DNA of 64,000 bases from assembly GCF_003054265.1 (NCBI RefSeq), contig NZ_QBKT01000003.1, positions 372,001 to 436,000 of the forward strand. The letters run 5' to 3'. This stretch comes from Kordia periserrulae. Its GTDB lineage: Bacteria > Bacteroidota > Bacteroidia > Flavobacteriales > Flavobacteriaceae. Under the pieces are notes generated by a model. The model had not been told where the DNA came from. It did not search any database and saw only the letters and a program-made list of their open reading frames with translations. The translations under genes were made by a program, and so were the position numbers. Below, piece by piece: positions 53,930 to 62,985 of the stretch (positions within the stretch are counted from its first letter, which is position 1; every line of letters starts with the position of its first letter).

Positions 53930-56900
53930 CAGTATTTCTTTTTAATTGAATTTCTTGATGCCAACTGTATAAAACGGGCACTATAAATAAGGTAATCAAC
54001 GCGATTAACATACCACCAAAACTCGGAATTGCCATCGGAATCATGATGTCGCTTCCGCGTCTTGTAGAGGTTAAAATTGGTAACAATGCTAACAATGTTG
54101 TGGCAGTAGTCATCAAACACGGTCGAATTCGCTTTTTTCCTGCGGCAACCACCGCATTTCGAATCGATGCTGTGTCCGTTACTTTTCTTTTTGCAAAACT
54201 TTGTTTTAGATAGGTTGCCATAATCACACCATCATCTGTGGCAATTCCGAATAAAGCGATAAATCCTACCCAAACCGCCACACTCAAATTGATGGTTTCT
54301 ATTTGAAATAATTGTCTAAGATTCGTTCCGAAAATATCAAAATTCAAAAACCACGATTGTCCGTAGAGCCAAATCATGATAAATCCACCCGCAAAAGCTA
54401 CGGCAATTCCACCAAAAATAAAGAGCGATGTCGCAATGGAACTGAATTGAAAATATAAAATCAAAAAGATAACTAGCAACACAATTGGAATGATGATGGA
54501 CAGGGTTTTTTCGGCGCGGACTTGTTGTTCGTAGGTTCCTGAAAATTCGTAGCTCACTCCTTTTGGTACTTGCAAACGTCCGTCTGCAATGCGTTCTTTT
54601 AACTGTTGTTGTAATTGTTCAACCAACGTAACTTCGGCGATGTCTGATTGCTTATTGAACAGCACATAACTGACCAAAAATGTATCTTCACTTTTAATCA
54701 TTTGCGGTCCTTTTTCGTATCGAATGGTCACCACATCTTTTAACAGGATTTCCGAACCGTTTGGCAAGGGAATGTAAATGTTCTCCAAATCGCTCGGATT
54801 GGCGCGCAATTCTCTTGGATAGCGTACACGCACGTTGTAACGCTCGCGACCTTCCACAGTTTGCGTCACCATTTTTCCACCAATCGCCACTTCCAAAATG
54901 TCTTGCACTGCTTGAATGGACAATCCATAACGCGCAATTTCTTCGCGATTGATATCGAGAATCAAATACGGTTTTCCAATCAAACGTTCGGCAAAAACCG
55001 TTTCTTGCTTGACTTCGGGTACTTGTTTTAGAATTTTTTCCAATTCCAATCCAAACGCTTCAATTTCCGCCAAATCAGCACCTTTTATTTTAATTCCCAT
55101 TGGAGAACGCATGCCTGTTTGAAGCATGATGAGGCGTGTTTCAATCGGTTGTAATTTGGGCGCCGACGTAACGCTTGGTATTTTGGTGTTTTGTACGATT
55201 TCATTCCAAATATCATCAGGCGAGTTGATATGCGGTCGCCAATTGCGGTAGAATGCTCCGTTTTCGTCGGGGATTAAATCTTTCGCGGTGATTCGTTTCG
55301 AAGCAGTTTTCGATACAACGCTCGTTCCTCGCGCCACTCGAACTGACGTGTTGTTTTCATTGCTCGTTTCTTGCGCCTTTTGAACTGACGTTTGGTTTTT
55401 ATTTGTCACATCGAGCGCAGTCGAGATGTCTTTGTTGTTCTCATCTAAGCTCGAACTGACATTTGTATCGTTTGTCACATCGAGCGCAGTCGAGATGTCT
55501 TTTAGTATAAATTCTCCTTTATCATTCACCTTAAACCGTTGTGGTTTGCCGTTTTTATCTAGGATATATTCAGGTTTGTAAATGATGATATTTTCATACA
55601 TCGACAGCGGCGCAGGATCGAGGGCACTTTCTACACGTCCCGCTTTTCCAACTACCGTTTCAATCTCAGGAATGTTGGCAACTGCCATGTCTAGCTTTTG
55701 TAAAATTTGTTTGTTTTGCTCAATTCCCGCATGTGGAAGCGAGGTTGGCATTAAGAGAAACGAGCCTTCATTAAGTGCAGGCATGAATTCTTTTCCGGTG
55801 TTTCGCCAAATAGAAATTCCCGCAATTAAAATCAATAGCGGAATGCTTAAAAACACAAGCTTGTTTGCCAATGCCCAGCGCAATAATCGCTCGTAATAAT
55901 GAATAAATACTAGAAAACTTCCAATGACCAATCCGCAAATCAAGGTTACAAAAACAAAATTAAGACTGATGTGATTTGTGTATCCCAAAGGTCGCCAATA
56001 ATAACTGAGTAGTATCAACAATGTGACAATTGCGGTGACAATATGCAGTTGTTTTTTGGTTTTTGGTGTGATGATTTTTTGTATTTCCAACACATTCACA
56101 ACACCAAAAACAAACAGCGCAATTCCTAAGTACATTCCGTTAAAAATTGCGTAGCTACTGATTGCTATTAAGATTATATTCAAGAATAACGAAGAGCGTT
56201 TTCGCATCGATTTCCATCCAAACAACCATGCGGCTATAGCTGGCAATACAAACAATGTTATGATAATTGCTGCTACCAATGCCATCGTTTTGGTAAAAGC
56301 CAGTGGACTGAATAGTTTTCCTTCAGCACCAACGAGCATAAATACAGGAATAAAACTAACAATCGTTGTGAATACAGCAGTTACAATGGCGCCTGAAACT
56401 TCCGCAGTTGCGTTGTACACAATTGTATTGATAGCAGTGTTTTCGGTGTCTTCTTCTATATGCCGCGTGATGTTTTCCACCAATACAATTCCCATGTCGA
56501 CCATCGTACCAATGGCAATCGCGATTCCTGAAAGTGCCACAATATTGGCGTCTACATTTCCTAGTTTCATCGCCACAAAAACCACCAACACCGCTACAGG
56601 TAAAATACTTGCAATTAAAAATGAAGCGCGCAAGTTGTACACCATGATAATGATGATGAGCAAGGTAATGAGAATTTCGAGCGACAGTGCTTCTTCAAGC
56701 GTATGTAAGGTTTCTTGAATGAGTTCGGTACGATCGTAAAACGGAACAATGGTCAATTGCGATGTCCGTCCGTCTTTCAATACTTTCGTTGGCAACCCGC
56801 TGGCAATGGTGTTTATTTTTTCTTTGACATTGTTGATGACTTGCATCGGATTCGCGCCATAGCGAGCCACGACAACACCACCGACAACTTCGGCACCTTC

Positions 56901-57785
56901 TTTGTCGAGAATACCGCGTCGTTCTGCTGGACCGAGATATACGCTAGCCACATCTTTTATCAATACAGGCGTAAAGCTTTCCGATTTGATTGGTGTGTTT
57001 TCAATGTCTGCAATGGATTTGATATACCCCAAACCACGTACGACATATTCCGCACGATTGATCTCCAAGGTTTTTGCGCCGATTTCTTTGTTCGTATTGC
57101 GGACAGCATTGACCACTTGCGCCAGCGTGAGATTGTACTTTTTCAGTACGTCTGGTTGTACGTCAATTTGATATTCTTGTACAAATCCACCAATAGAAGC
57201 CACTTCCGACACATCGGCAGCGCTAGACAATCCGGGTTTTACATAATAATCTTGAATGCTGCGAAGTTCTCGCAAATCCCAGCCGCCTGTTACATTTCCG
57301 TTTTCATCTCTACCTTCTAAGGTGTACCAAAATATTTGTCCCAAACCTGTAGCATCAGGGCCTAAGGTTGGTTGTACATTTTCGGGAAGTAACGAACTTG
57401 GTAGCGCGTTGAGTTTTTCCAAGATACGACTGCGACTCCAATAAAAATCCACCTCATCGTTGAAAATGATGTAAATGCTAGAAAATCCGAACATGGACGA
57501 ACTGCGGACCGTTTTTACACCTGAAATTCCCATCAATGCTGTCGTGAGCGGATAGGTAATTTGGTCTTCAATATCTTTTGGGGAGCGACCTTCCCATTTG
57601 GTAAACACAATTTGTTGGTTTTCGCCAATATCAGGAATGGCGTCCACTGCGACAGGATTCTTGGGGAAATCGCCCAAATTCCAATCGAATGGCGCTGTGC
57701 TGAGTCCGAAACCAATCATAGCAGCGAGTAGGAGTGCGGCTACTAGTTTGTGTTCTATGATAAATTTGATGCTATTGTTGAGCAT
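53919..57785 (-). CDS. cusA: CusA/CzcA-type RND heavy-metal efflux pump with extra segments
   Basis: 1288 residues against about 1040 in E. coli CusA. Standard features: IIEHKLVAALLLAAM at the start, the porter domain, GIAIAIGTMVDMGIVLVENI in TM4, QTGMRSPMGIKIKG with metal-binding Met candidates, and the last TM with GIATDDGVIMATYL. Two additions explain the length: four extra membrane helices at about 530-650, common in Bacteroidota members, and a Ser/Thr/Asn-rich insertion at about 760-825 created by in-frame dispersed repeats (55330-55503). The insertion lies in a periplasmic loop. Operon: unknown gene 57886, cusA, cusC, HMA/MauE, cusB, HMA lipoprotein. Confidence 0.9.
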   Translation of the reverse strand: MLNNSIKFIIEHKLVAALLLAAMIGFGLSTAPFDWNLGDFPKNPVAVDAIPDIGENQQIVFTKWEGRSPKDIEDQITYPLTTALMGISGVKTVRSSSMFGFSSIYIIFNDEVDFYWSRSRILEKLNALPSSLLPENVQPTLGPDATGLGQIFWYTLEGRDENGNVTGGWDLRELRSIQDYYVKPGLSSAADVSEVASIGGFVQEYQIDVQPDVLKKYNLTLAQVVNAVRNTNKEIGAKTLEINRAEYVVRGLGYIKSIADIENTPIKSESFTPVLIKDVASVYLGPAERRGILDKEGAEVVGGVVVARYGANPMQVINNVKEKINTIASGLPTKVLKDGRTSQLTIVPFYDRTELIQETLHTLEEALSLEILITLLIIIIMVYNLRASFLIASILPVAVLVVFVAMKLGNVDANIVALSGIAIAIGTMVDMGIVLVENITRHIEEDTENTAINTIVYNATAEVSGAIVTAVFTTIVSFIPVFMLVGAEGKLFSPLAFTKTMALVAAIIITLFVLPAIAAWLFGWKSMRKRSSLFLNIILIAISSYAIFNGMYLGIALFVFGVVNVLEIQKIITPKTKKQLHIVTAIVTLLILLSYYWRPLGYTNHISLNFVFVTLICGLVIGSFLVFIHYYERLLRWALANKLVFLSIPLLILIAGISIWRNTGKEFMPALNEGSFLLMPTSLPHAGIEQNKQILQKLDMAVANIPEIETVVGKAGRVESALDPAPLSMYENIIIYKPEYILDKNGKPQRFKVNDKGEFILKDISTALDVTNDTNVSSSLDENNKDISTALDVTNKNQTSVQKAQETSNENNTSVRVARGTSVVSKTASKRITAKDLIPDENGAFYRNWRPHINSPDDIWNEIVQNTKIPSVTSAPKLQPIETRLIMLQTGMRSPMGIKIKGADLAEIEAFGLELEKILKQVPEVKQETVFAERLIGKPYLILDINREEIARYGLSIQAVQDILEVAIGGKMVTQTVEGRERYNVRVRYPRELRANPSDLENIYIPLPNGSEILLKDVVTIRYEKGPQMIKSEDTFLVSYVLFNKQSDIAEVTLVEQLQQQLKERIADGRLQVPKGVSYEFSGTYEQQVRAEKTLSIIIPIVLLVIFLILYFQFSSIATSLFIFGGIAVAFAGGFIMIWLYGQSWFLNFDIFGTNLRQLFQIETINLSVAVWVGFIALFGIATDDGVIMATYLKQSFAKRKVTDTASIRNAVVAAGKKRIRPCLMTTATTLLALLPILTSTRRGSDIMIPMAIPSFGGMLIALITLFIVPVLYSWHQEIQLKRNTDEA
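55330..55503. repeat. Dispersed repeat units inserted in frame inside cusA
   Basis: A 31-bp unit at 55402-55433 and 55471-55503 (identical copies, core TCGAGCGCAGTCGA) plus three related GAACTGACG-type units at 55337, 55379 and 55451. Both 31-bp copies encode DISTALDVTN. The same core occurs at 49589 in a non-coding region. Confidence 0.85.
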
Positions 57786-57885
57786 AGATTTTGATATGAT
57801 ACGTGATTACTACAATTAAAATTTCGCATACGCGAATGTTTTCCAAAAGTCTTTGATTAGGAAAAACAGTAGAATTCGTATGAGA

Positions 57886-58296
57886 TCAAATTAAGTAGGT
57901 TTCGTGAAGTACCTGTATGTCGCGTATCAATGGTGGCGGCACATACGGTTTGTACACAGCTTTTTCCTCGTCAGTTGCAGGAAGGATAAAAATGTAACTA
58001 TATACAAAAGCTTTGAGGAATGCTATTGTAGCAACATCCAATTCTTGTTTCGATGGCAATTCGTCTTGTCCTTGAATTAGGGTAGATACATCATCGCAGC
58101 AAGATTTTTGTTGCATCGTTGTTTCCTCAGTAGTTTTCGTTTCCATTTCCATACCGCAATCATCAGCTGCAATACCGATTGCAAAGCTCATTTTAACGCC
58201 ACCACACACATGTTCATTAATGGTAAACGAAAACGTAGAGAATAGCACTAAGAGTGCCAAGGCTACAGAGCAGATATGTGTTAGAAACGATTTCAT
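57886..58296 (-). CDS. HYC_CC_PP-type small exported protein
   Basis: About 136 residues from ATG 58296 (an ATG 9 bp upstream is possible). Signal peptide, then INEHVCGG, KSCCDD and VPPPLIRDI, which match the H-x-C / C-C / P-P pattern of small Bacteroidota proteins linked to copper and metal efflux operons. It precedes cusA by 100 bp in the same direction and is probably the first gene of the operon; the Cys pairs may bind copper. Confidence 0.75.
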   Translation of the reverse strand: MKSFLTHICSVALALLVLFSTFSFTINEHVCGGVKMSFAIGIAADDCGMEMETKTTEETTMQQKSCCDDVSTLIQGQDELPSKQELDVATIAFLKAFVYSYIFILPATDEEKAVYKPYVPPPLIRDIQVLHETYLI

Positions 58297-58305
58297 CAAA
58301 TGCAA

Positions 58306-58432
58306 AGATAGGAATTTTTTAGATACGCTTCGCTTTTAGACTCGCTTTGCTCTTAGATGTTAGACTGCTTCGCTGTTAGAGTTTTAGTATTGGCTTCGCC
58401 TGTTGGTATCGCTTCGCTTTGGATTTGCTTTA
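58306..58432. other. Low-complexity DNA with repeated GCTTCGC words
   Basis: Several GCTTCGC and TTAGACT words recur within about 110 bp. No gene. It separates the copper operon from the repeat and cassette region. Confidence 0.5.
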
Positions 58433-58676
58433 CTGTCATTCCTGCGTAGGCAGGAATCTATTTTTGTTTGAAATTCAGGAGATTGTTTTATTGGGTAAAC
58501 AATTTACGAAGTTCATTGTTACATTTTCAAATTGACTCCACGCTGTCATTCCTGTGTAGGCAGGAATCTATTTTTGTTTGAAATTCAGGAGATTGTTTTA
58601 TTGGGTAAACAATTTATGAAGTTCATTGTTACATTTTCAAATTGCCACATTTTCAAATTAATTAGTACGCTGTCAT
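58433..58676. repeat. Tandem 110-bp repeat with dispersed GCAGGAATC element
   Basis: Copies 58433-58534 and 58543-58644 match over 102 bp with two differences; a partial third follows at 58646-58676. Each begins with CTGTCATTCCTG and the small palindromic word CCTGCGTAGGCAGG or a variant, a dispersed repeat type of this group. Confidence 0.9.
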
Positions 58677-58990
58677 TGACTTCATCGAATCTTTGATTTT
58701 CGGCGTCTTATGCTGAGTCTGTCGAAGTAGGGTAGGAATCCATTATTTTAAAATCCTCTTGCTTTTGAAAATACTTATCTTTTTTTGACAGAAGCTTGTC
58801 GCATGGCTGCAGGATAGTTCTGTTTGTTGGGGAAAGCATGTTGCGCGTCAGCAGGAAGGAATTCCCCATTTTTTAAAGTCTTTTATTTAAAATGACAATG
58901 CTTTACGGAAAACTGCATTGTGTATGTGTGGGTTTTGTTTTACATTTATGGGGAATAATGGGAAGTTGTTTATTATTTAGTTTCTGTTAT
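58677..58990. other. Gene-free spacer before the cassette-like region
   Basis: 314 bp with no gene recognised. It contains further fragments related to the GGAATCC-type repeat (58728-58742) and AT-rich sequence. Confidence 0.5.
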
Positions 58991-59036
58991 TTACTAGATG
59001 TAAACAGGAATTCCTGTTATACGTACGTTGTGCGTC
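58991..59036 (+). repeat. attC-like site 1
   Basis: A compact inverted repeat: ACAGG-AATT-CCTGTTATACG followed by TACGTTGTGCGTC. The right half matches the other sites (TTATACGAGACGTTGTGTGC-like); the left half is diverged. The next start codon is 15 nt after it. Confidence 0.5.
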
Positions 59037-59051
59037 ATTTAATAAAAACCC

Positions 59052-59687
59052 GTGAAATACATTAAACTGATTTTTATTTTACTTTTTTTTAGTTCGTGCT
59101 CAACGAATAAATCCGTAATTGGGTTATATGGAAAATGCGGAAATGAATATTTGGATTGCACTCAAATTGAACTGAAATCGGACAAAACATTTGAATATTT
59201 TATTTTTATGGATGTTGGTGGCGGAACTGTAGTCAAAGGAAATTGGGAACAAATATCTACTGACAGTATAAAACTGAACACATTTGAACAACCAAAAAAT
59301 CCAAGTACGACTTATAGCGGAAAAATAAATCCTGACCGAATTGAGAATATCAAAATTACAATCCGAGATTTGGAATTACCTCTTGCAGCTGCGTTCATTG
59401 TAGTGAATGACCAAAACGCTGGAAAAGCAGCAAACGTGAATGGAATTGCGGAATTGGAAACTCAAAAAATAAAAACAATTACATATCATTATTTAGGACA
59501 AAAAGAAACAATAGAAATCGACAATCCAAATTATAACGAAATAGAAATTATTGTGAGAGATTTGGACTTAAACGCTGTTCCGAGATTTTTGACTGATAAA
59601 ATAATGGTTTTGAATAACGGAAAATTGTTTTTTAACGATGGATATTCATTAAAGAGAACCAACTTGAAAAACAAGCAATGGAAATAA
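59052..59687 (+). CDS. Cassette gene 1: lipoprotein of unknown function
   Basis: 211 residues from GTG 59052. Lipobox LFFSSC at Cys 17. The mature part has lipocalin-like or META-like strands (GNEYLDCTQIELKSDKTFEY) in the first half and a charged beta-rich second half. It starts 15 nt after attC-like site 1 and stops 8 nt before site 2, with no room for its own promoter, as in gene cassettes. Confidence 0.6.
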   Translation: MKYIKLIFILLFFSSCSTNKSVIGLYGKCGNEYLDCTQIELKSDKTFEYFIFMDVGGGTVVKGNWEQISTDSIKLNTFEQPKNPSTTYSGKINPDRIENIKITIRDLELPLAAAFIVVNDQNAGKAANVNGIAELETQKIKTITYHYLGQKETIEIDNPNYNEIEIIVRDLDLNAVPRFLTDKIMVLNNGKLFFNDGYSLKRTNLKNKQWK

Positions 59688-59695
59688 AAAACGAA

Positions 59696-59832
59696 CGCAC
59701 AACAATGTATAACCGCAATTACGGCGGATTCGACTACGTCCGAATCCACTCGGAATTGCTAACGTCTGTGCCAAACCGAAAATTAACGCATATAAACCCG
59801 TAACTGACGGTTATACGAGACCGTTGTGTGTC
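59696..59832 (+). repeat. attC-like site 2 (best example)
   Basis: Left end CGCACAACAATGTATAACCG, right end CGGTTATACGAGACCGTTGTGTG. Outer arms CACAAC/GTTGTG and inner arms TATAACCG/CGGTTATA pair, separated by unequal unpaired spacers (AATG against GAGACC), and a nested hairpin with GGATTCG/CGAATCC fills the centre. This two-stem layout with an asymmetric bulge is that of folded attC sites. Confidence 0.6.
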
Positions 59833-59841
59833 ATTTAAGAA

Positions 59842-60348
59842 ATGATTGAGAAAACCAAAAATATATTGAATAAAAAACACGTTTTGATTATTGGGAAATC
59901 CGAAATTGAAAGGCGGAATTTTATTAATGATTTAATCGTAGGTTTGAATTTTGAAGTGTATCGTTTTCCTTCAAATATGAAGTTATTTGATGAGTACTAT
60001 GACTTTGTAAAAAAGAAGAAACTTTATGAACCTTGGTACAAAGCTAAAAGTTACAATGGAAGCCAAATTTTGGATTTTCATTGGGACTGGATTTCTGAGA
60101 ATAATGCACTAATTGTTATGGAAGAATTTGAGCAGATGGAAGAAAGTTGGCGGATTGAATTATTAAGAATCTATTTAAATGAGATTGAAAACCGAAAAAA
60201 AGGCGAAAAGAAAATCCATTTAATTATATCTCAAGAAAGTGAAAATGGACTGACGGAAAAACTTGCTAAAGTTATTGATATTAGAGAAAATGAAAGACGG
60301 ACTGAAAAGCAAGTTGTCCAGCAAAATTTAGAAATTATAAATATTTAA
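59842..60348 (+). CDS. Cassette gene 2: protein of unknown function, P-loop-like
   Basis: 168 residues. HVLIIGKSEIERRNFINDLI resembles a degenerate P-loop (GKSE) and ALIVMEEFEQM a Walker B strand, so it may be a small NTPase-like fold; motifs are too short to be sure. No signal peptide. The ATG is 9 nt after site 2 and the stop 12 nt before site 3. Confidence 0.55.
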   Translation: MIEKTKNILNKKHVLIIGKSEIERRNFINDLIVGLNFEVYRFPSNMKLFDEYYDFVKKKKLYEPWYKAKSYNGSQILDFHWDWISENNALIVMEEFEQMEESWRIELLRIYLNEIENRKKGEKKIHLIISQESENGLTEKLAKVIDIRENERRTEKQVVQQNLEIINI

Positions 60349-60360
60349 GAATAAAAAACT

Positions 60361-60500
60361 AACACACAACAAGCAATAAGCTCAATGAGCAAGCTGAGCT
60401 ATGAGCTAATTTCATCGCGAAACGGTAACTTTAGAAATCAATTTGAACGGATATGCTCACTTAGCTTATCTCAACATTAGCTATAATAGCGTACAACAAA
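60361..60500 (+). repeat. attC-like site 3 (degenerate right end)
   Basis: Left end AACACACAACAAG matches the other left ends; inner IR AGCTCA/TGAGCT. The right end reads CTATAATAGCGTACAACAAA and is only partly similar. It fills the space between cassette genes 2 and 3. Confidence 0.45.
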
Positions 60501-60516
60501 TAATTATATAAAAATA

Positions 60517-61370
60517 ATGAATGCAGTACACGGAAGTATTATTGAAAATCTCAAATTAATTGAAATTATATATGAGGAAACAGTCGATGCTTTCAAAAAA
60601 GATAGAACAAACACTTCGGATTCTAAAGAAGTAACAGTAAATCAATTTATAGAAAGTTATTTACCTTCGGATTTTCAAATAAAACTTAGAAGTAAAATTT
60701 ATTCACTTACGCAAGAAACAAATAATATTGATTGTGTCGTTCTTTCACCTAATCACCCAAAGCTTATAACACCGAAAAGAGAAGTTGTTTTAGCAGAAGG
60801 AGTCTTTTCGGCAATTGAAGTTAAACCAGATATTGCAACTCTTACTGAAAAAAGTGAGTTTTTAAAAGGTTTACTTCAAATAAAATCGGTTAAAAACCTT
60901 TCTCGAGAAACTCAACGAATTGAAATATGGAAATTAACAGGAGAAAAAGAACCTCCTAAATATTATAATAAAATTCTTGTGTCATATTTTCTTCTAAATC
61001 ATCAAAACTAGAAAATACTATAAAATTTATGACAAAGAAGATAAAAGATAAAATACTTGGACTTGAAGAAATTCCTGACCTTATAGTTTGTATGGATAAA
61101 GGTTTAATTTCTTATTCTCCTGCTATAAGAGAAACTAGTTTAGGAAAATATTTTATAGACAAAGGACTAACAGTACCTAAAAGTGCTTTTGTGAGTTATA
61201 GTTCTTCTGACAAGTCATCAATATTGATTCTTTTTTTAAGATATTTTTTAAATTTCTCGGCTTCTTATCATCTTACAACCAAATTTATAGTTAATAATTA
61301 CCTAAAAGACATTAAAACAGATTTTGAAATAAAATTATATGATTCCAACGGAATACAAGTAAAGTCCTAA
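60517..61370 (+). pseudogene. Cassette gene 3: DUF6602-like nuclease-fold protein split by a frameshift
   Basis: The first part (60517-61011) has NNIDCVVLS and GVFSAIEVKP, a PD-(D/E)XK-type Asp...Glu-x-Lys arrangement, typical of DUF6602. The second part (61029-61370) continues with EIPDLIVCMDKGLISY and a hydrophobic C-terminal half. Around 60985-61010 the natural continuation (IFSSKSSKLENTIKF) is in another frame, so one base has been lost or misread. If real, the gene is broken; if a sequencing error, it is about 284 residues. Confidence 0.65.
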
Positions 61371-61381
61371 AAAACTACTAT

Positions 61382-61583
61382 AGCTAACAATGTATAAGAA
61401 AACATAGGGCGTTTTAGGCTTAATTATGAAGGTCTGTATTTATTTGCAAAGTCGCCAACTATAAAATTTGGCATTTTCAATAAAAAAGATAAAAGCAAAA
61501 TATTATATTTGGCTTAGTACCAAATCGAAACGTATCGCTTATCACCTGCCTTACGTTTCTTATACGAGACGTTGTATGCAAGC
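61382..61583 (+). repeat. attC-like site 4
   Basis: Left GCTAACAATGTATAAGAAA, right TTTCTTATACGAGACGTTGTATGC: inner arms TATAAGAAA/TTTCTTATA pair exactly, outer arms AACAA.../TTGT imperfectly, with the same ATG/CGAGAC asymmetric spacer as site 2. About 200 bp long. Confidence 0.6.
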
Positions 61584-61589
61584 TGAAAA

Positions 61590-61994
61590 ATGAGTAAAAC
61601 GATTAACGAAATAGTAAACCGATTGAAAAAATATCCAGAAGCGGATTATGAATTAAATGCGGAATCGATAACTGTGAATCCGAAAAATGACAATGGATTT
61701 CCAGTCACGCTGACTGACAATGGAAATGGTGGATTTATGGTTGCGTTTGACTTTTGGCACGAGGAGTTTGATAACGAAAATGATGCTCTGAATTGCTTTG
61801 CGTTCGGACTTTCCAAAGACTGCCGACTGAAATTGACAAAAAAAGGAAATCGACCTATAAAATGGACTGTGGAATCTAATGAAAACGGAAAATGGATTGA
61901 GGACAGTACAACAGGACTAATTAACTTGAATTTCTGGAAAAAATCGGAGTATGAATTTTTACAAAACGACTTAATTAAGAGCATATCGGAATGA
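61590..61994 (+). CDS. Cassette gene 4: small protein of unknown function
   Basis: 134 residues: EIVNRLKKYPEADYELNAES, FPVTLTDNGNGGFMVAFDFW and WKKSEYEFLQNDLIKS. Soluble, mixed alpha/beta, no signal peptide, no known family. The ATG lies 6 nt after site 4, and the stop 7 nt before the left end of site 5. Confidence 0.55.
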   Translation: MSKTINEIVNRLKKYPEADYELNAESITVNPKNDNGFPVTLTDNGNGGFMVAFDFWHEEFDNENDALNCFAFGLSKDCRLKLTKKGNRPIKWTVESNENGKWIEDSTTGLINLNFWKKSEYEFLQNDLIKSISE

Positions 61995-62001
61995 AAAAAA
62001 G

Positions 62002-62175
62002 CCAGCACACAACAACGGTAACCGTTCCACAAATCAATAATTCTACAAAAAAACAAGGCATTCTTAACACTTTTAAGAGTGCCTTTCTTTTGAGCTTCCT
62101 TATTGAATCCTAAAATTTACACCGCTTACAATCCAGCTATAGTGACCAAATAGTGACTTTATTTTAAAAATGACC
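62002..62175. repeat. attC-like left end plus duplicated IS-type 3-prime segment, copy 1
   Basis: CACACAACAACGGTAACCGTT (left-end motif with AACGGT/ACCGTT palindrome) followed by a roughly 150-bp segment that recurs at 62950-63117. It contains a hairpin resembling a terminator (GGCATTCTT...AAGAGTGCC, 62058-62083). Confidence 0.7.
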
Positions 62176-62333
62176 AAAGCAAGTAATCTTGCTCCACTTT
62201 TTGCCGTTGTTGAAATGAATTTTAGATACTTTTTAAAGTTGTAAGCAATGACTAAATTCAATCGCTTAACTGAAAATTGTTGCATAATTTTTCTTGATAG
62301 ATTTTCTTGCCTTGCATACAATAAGATACACAA
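62100..62333 (-). pseudogene. Remnant of an IS1182-like transposase C-terminus
   Basis: The last 60 or so codons include VIAYNFKKYLKF followed by a long basic helix and stop, matching the C-terminal AYNLKKYLKF pattern of IS1182-family transposases. There is no catalytic part. A truncated trace of the tail end recurs after the second repeat copy near 63060-63110. Confidence 0.5.
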
Positions 62334-62362
62334 TTATTCAATATCTTAGACTTGTGAAACAG

Positions 62363-62492
62363 GCAAAACGTGTATAGCTTATGGCGAGAGAACGACTGCC
62401 AACAAGGTTTTCGCTCCGTAGCCAAGTTTGGTTTCGGTGGACAGGAAAGTGCTTCGAAACCGCCACAAGCCATATGCAAACCAATGTGTGCA
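62363..62492 (+). repeat. attC-like site 5
   Basis: Left AAAACGTGTATAGCTTATGGC, right GCCATATGCAAACCAATGTGTGC, with a nested GGTTTCG/CGAAACC hairpin. The right end differs (CAATGTGTGC in place of CGTTGTGTGC). Confidence 0.5.
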
Positions 62493-62505
62493 ATTAGAAC
62501 ATTGA

Positions 62506-62985
62506 ATGGAAAAATGGAAACCAGAAATATTATTGAAGTTATTGTGGATAGGACTGACCTTAACCACAATCTATATTTTTGGTTGGCTGACCTTTGGATA
62601 CTTGACATTCGGAAATCTATTTAAAGAGAAATACGGATTTTGGAATTTACTCTTACCAAATATCTTGACAGTTGGACTACTGATAATCTACACAAAAGAA
62701 ATATTAGTCGGATATCAATCAAAATCAACTAATCAGAATTTAAAATCATTACTCATATTTTCAGTTTTAATAATAATCTTGACTTTGTTACAAATCCCTC
62801 AATTTGAGTTATTATTTACCGACCTGAAATCTGAACCTTGGCAAATCGTTTTATCATTGATTATAATTCTCACCTCATATGTTGGAATTATAATGAATAG
62901 AATATTGAAAATTAAAGAATTAAAAAACGAAAATCGGATAAAAATAACTAACCACAACAACGGTAACCGTTACACAACCCAATGA
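62506..62985 (+). CDS. Cassette gene 5: small four-helix membrane protein
   Basis: 159 residues. Four hydrophobic helices (IGLTLTTIYIFGWLTFGYL, LLLPNILTVGLLIIYT, LLIFSVLIIILTLL, IVLSLIIILTSYVGII). The last codons (NHNNGNRYTTQ) are encoded by the left end of the next attC-like site, so the gene ends inside it, as seen in true integron cassettes. No family recognised. Confidence 0.6.
   Translation: MEKWKPEILLKLLWIGLTLTTIYIFGWLTFGYLTFGNLFKEKYGFWNLLLPNILTVGLLIIYTKEILVGYQSKSTNQNLKSLLIFSVLIIILTLLQIPQFELLFTDLKSEPWQIVLSLIIILTSYVGIIMNRILKIKELKNENRIKITNHNNGNRYTTQ

Noticed and set aside
59531-59749. Minus-strand frame over the end of cassette gene 1 and site 2
   Set aside because: Contradicted by the plus-strand lipoprotein gene and produced by the inverted repeat; no motif.
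62258-62624. Open frames on both strands at 62.26-62.62 kb as real genes
   Set aside because: They run through the attC-like site 5 inverted repeats and the IS remnant; the plausible gene on this stretch starts at 62506 in another frame.
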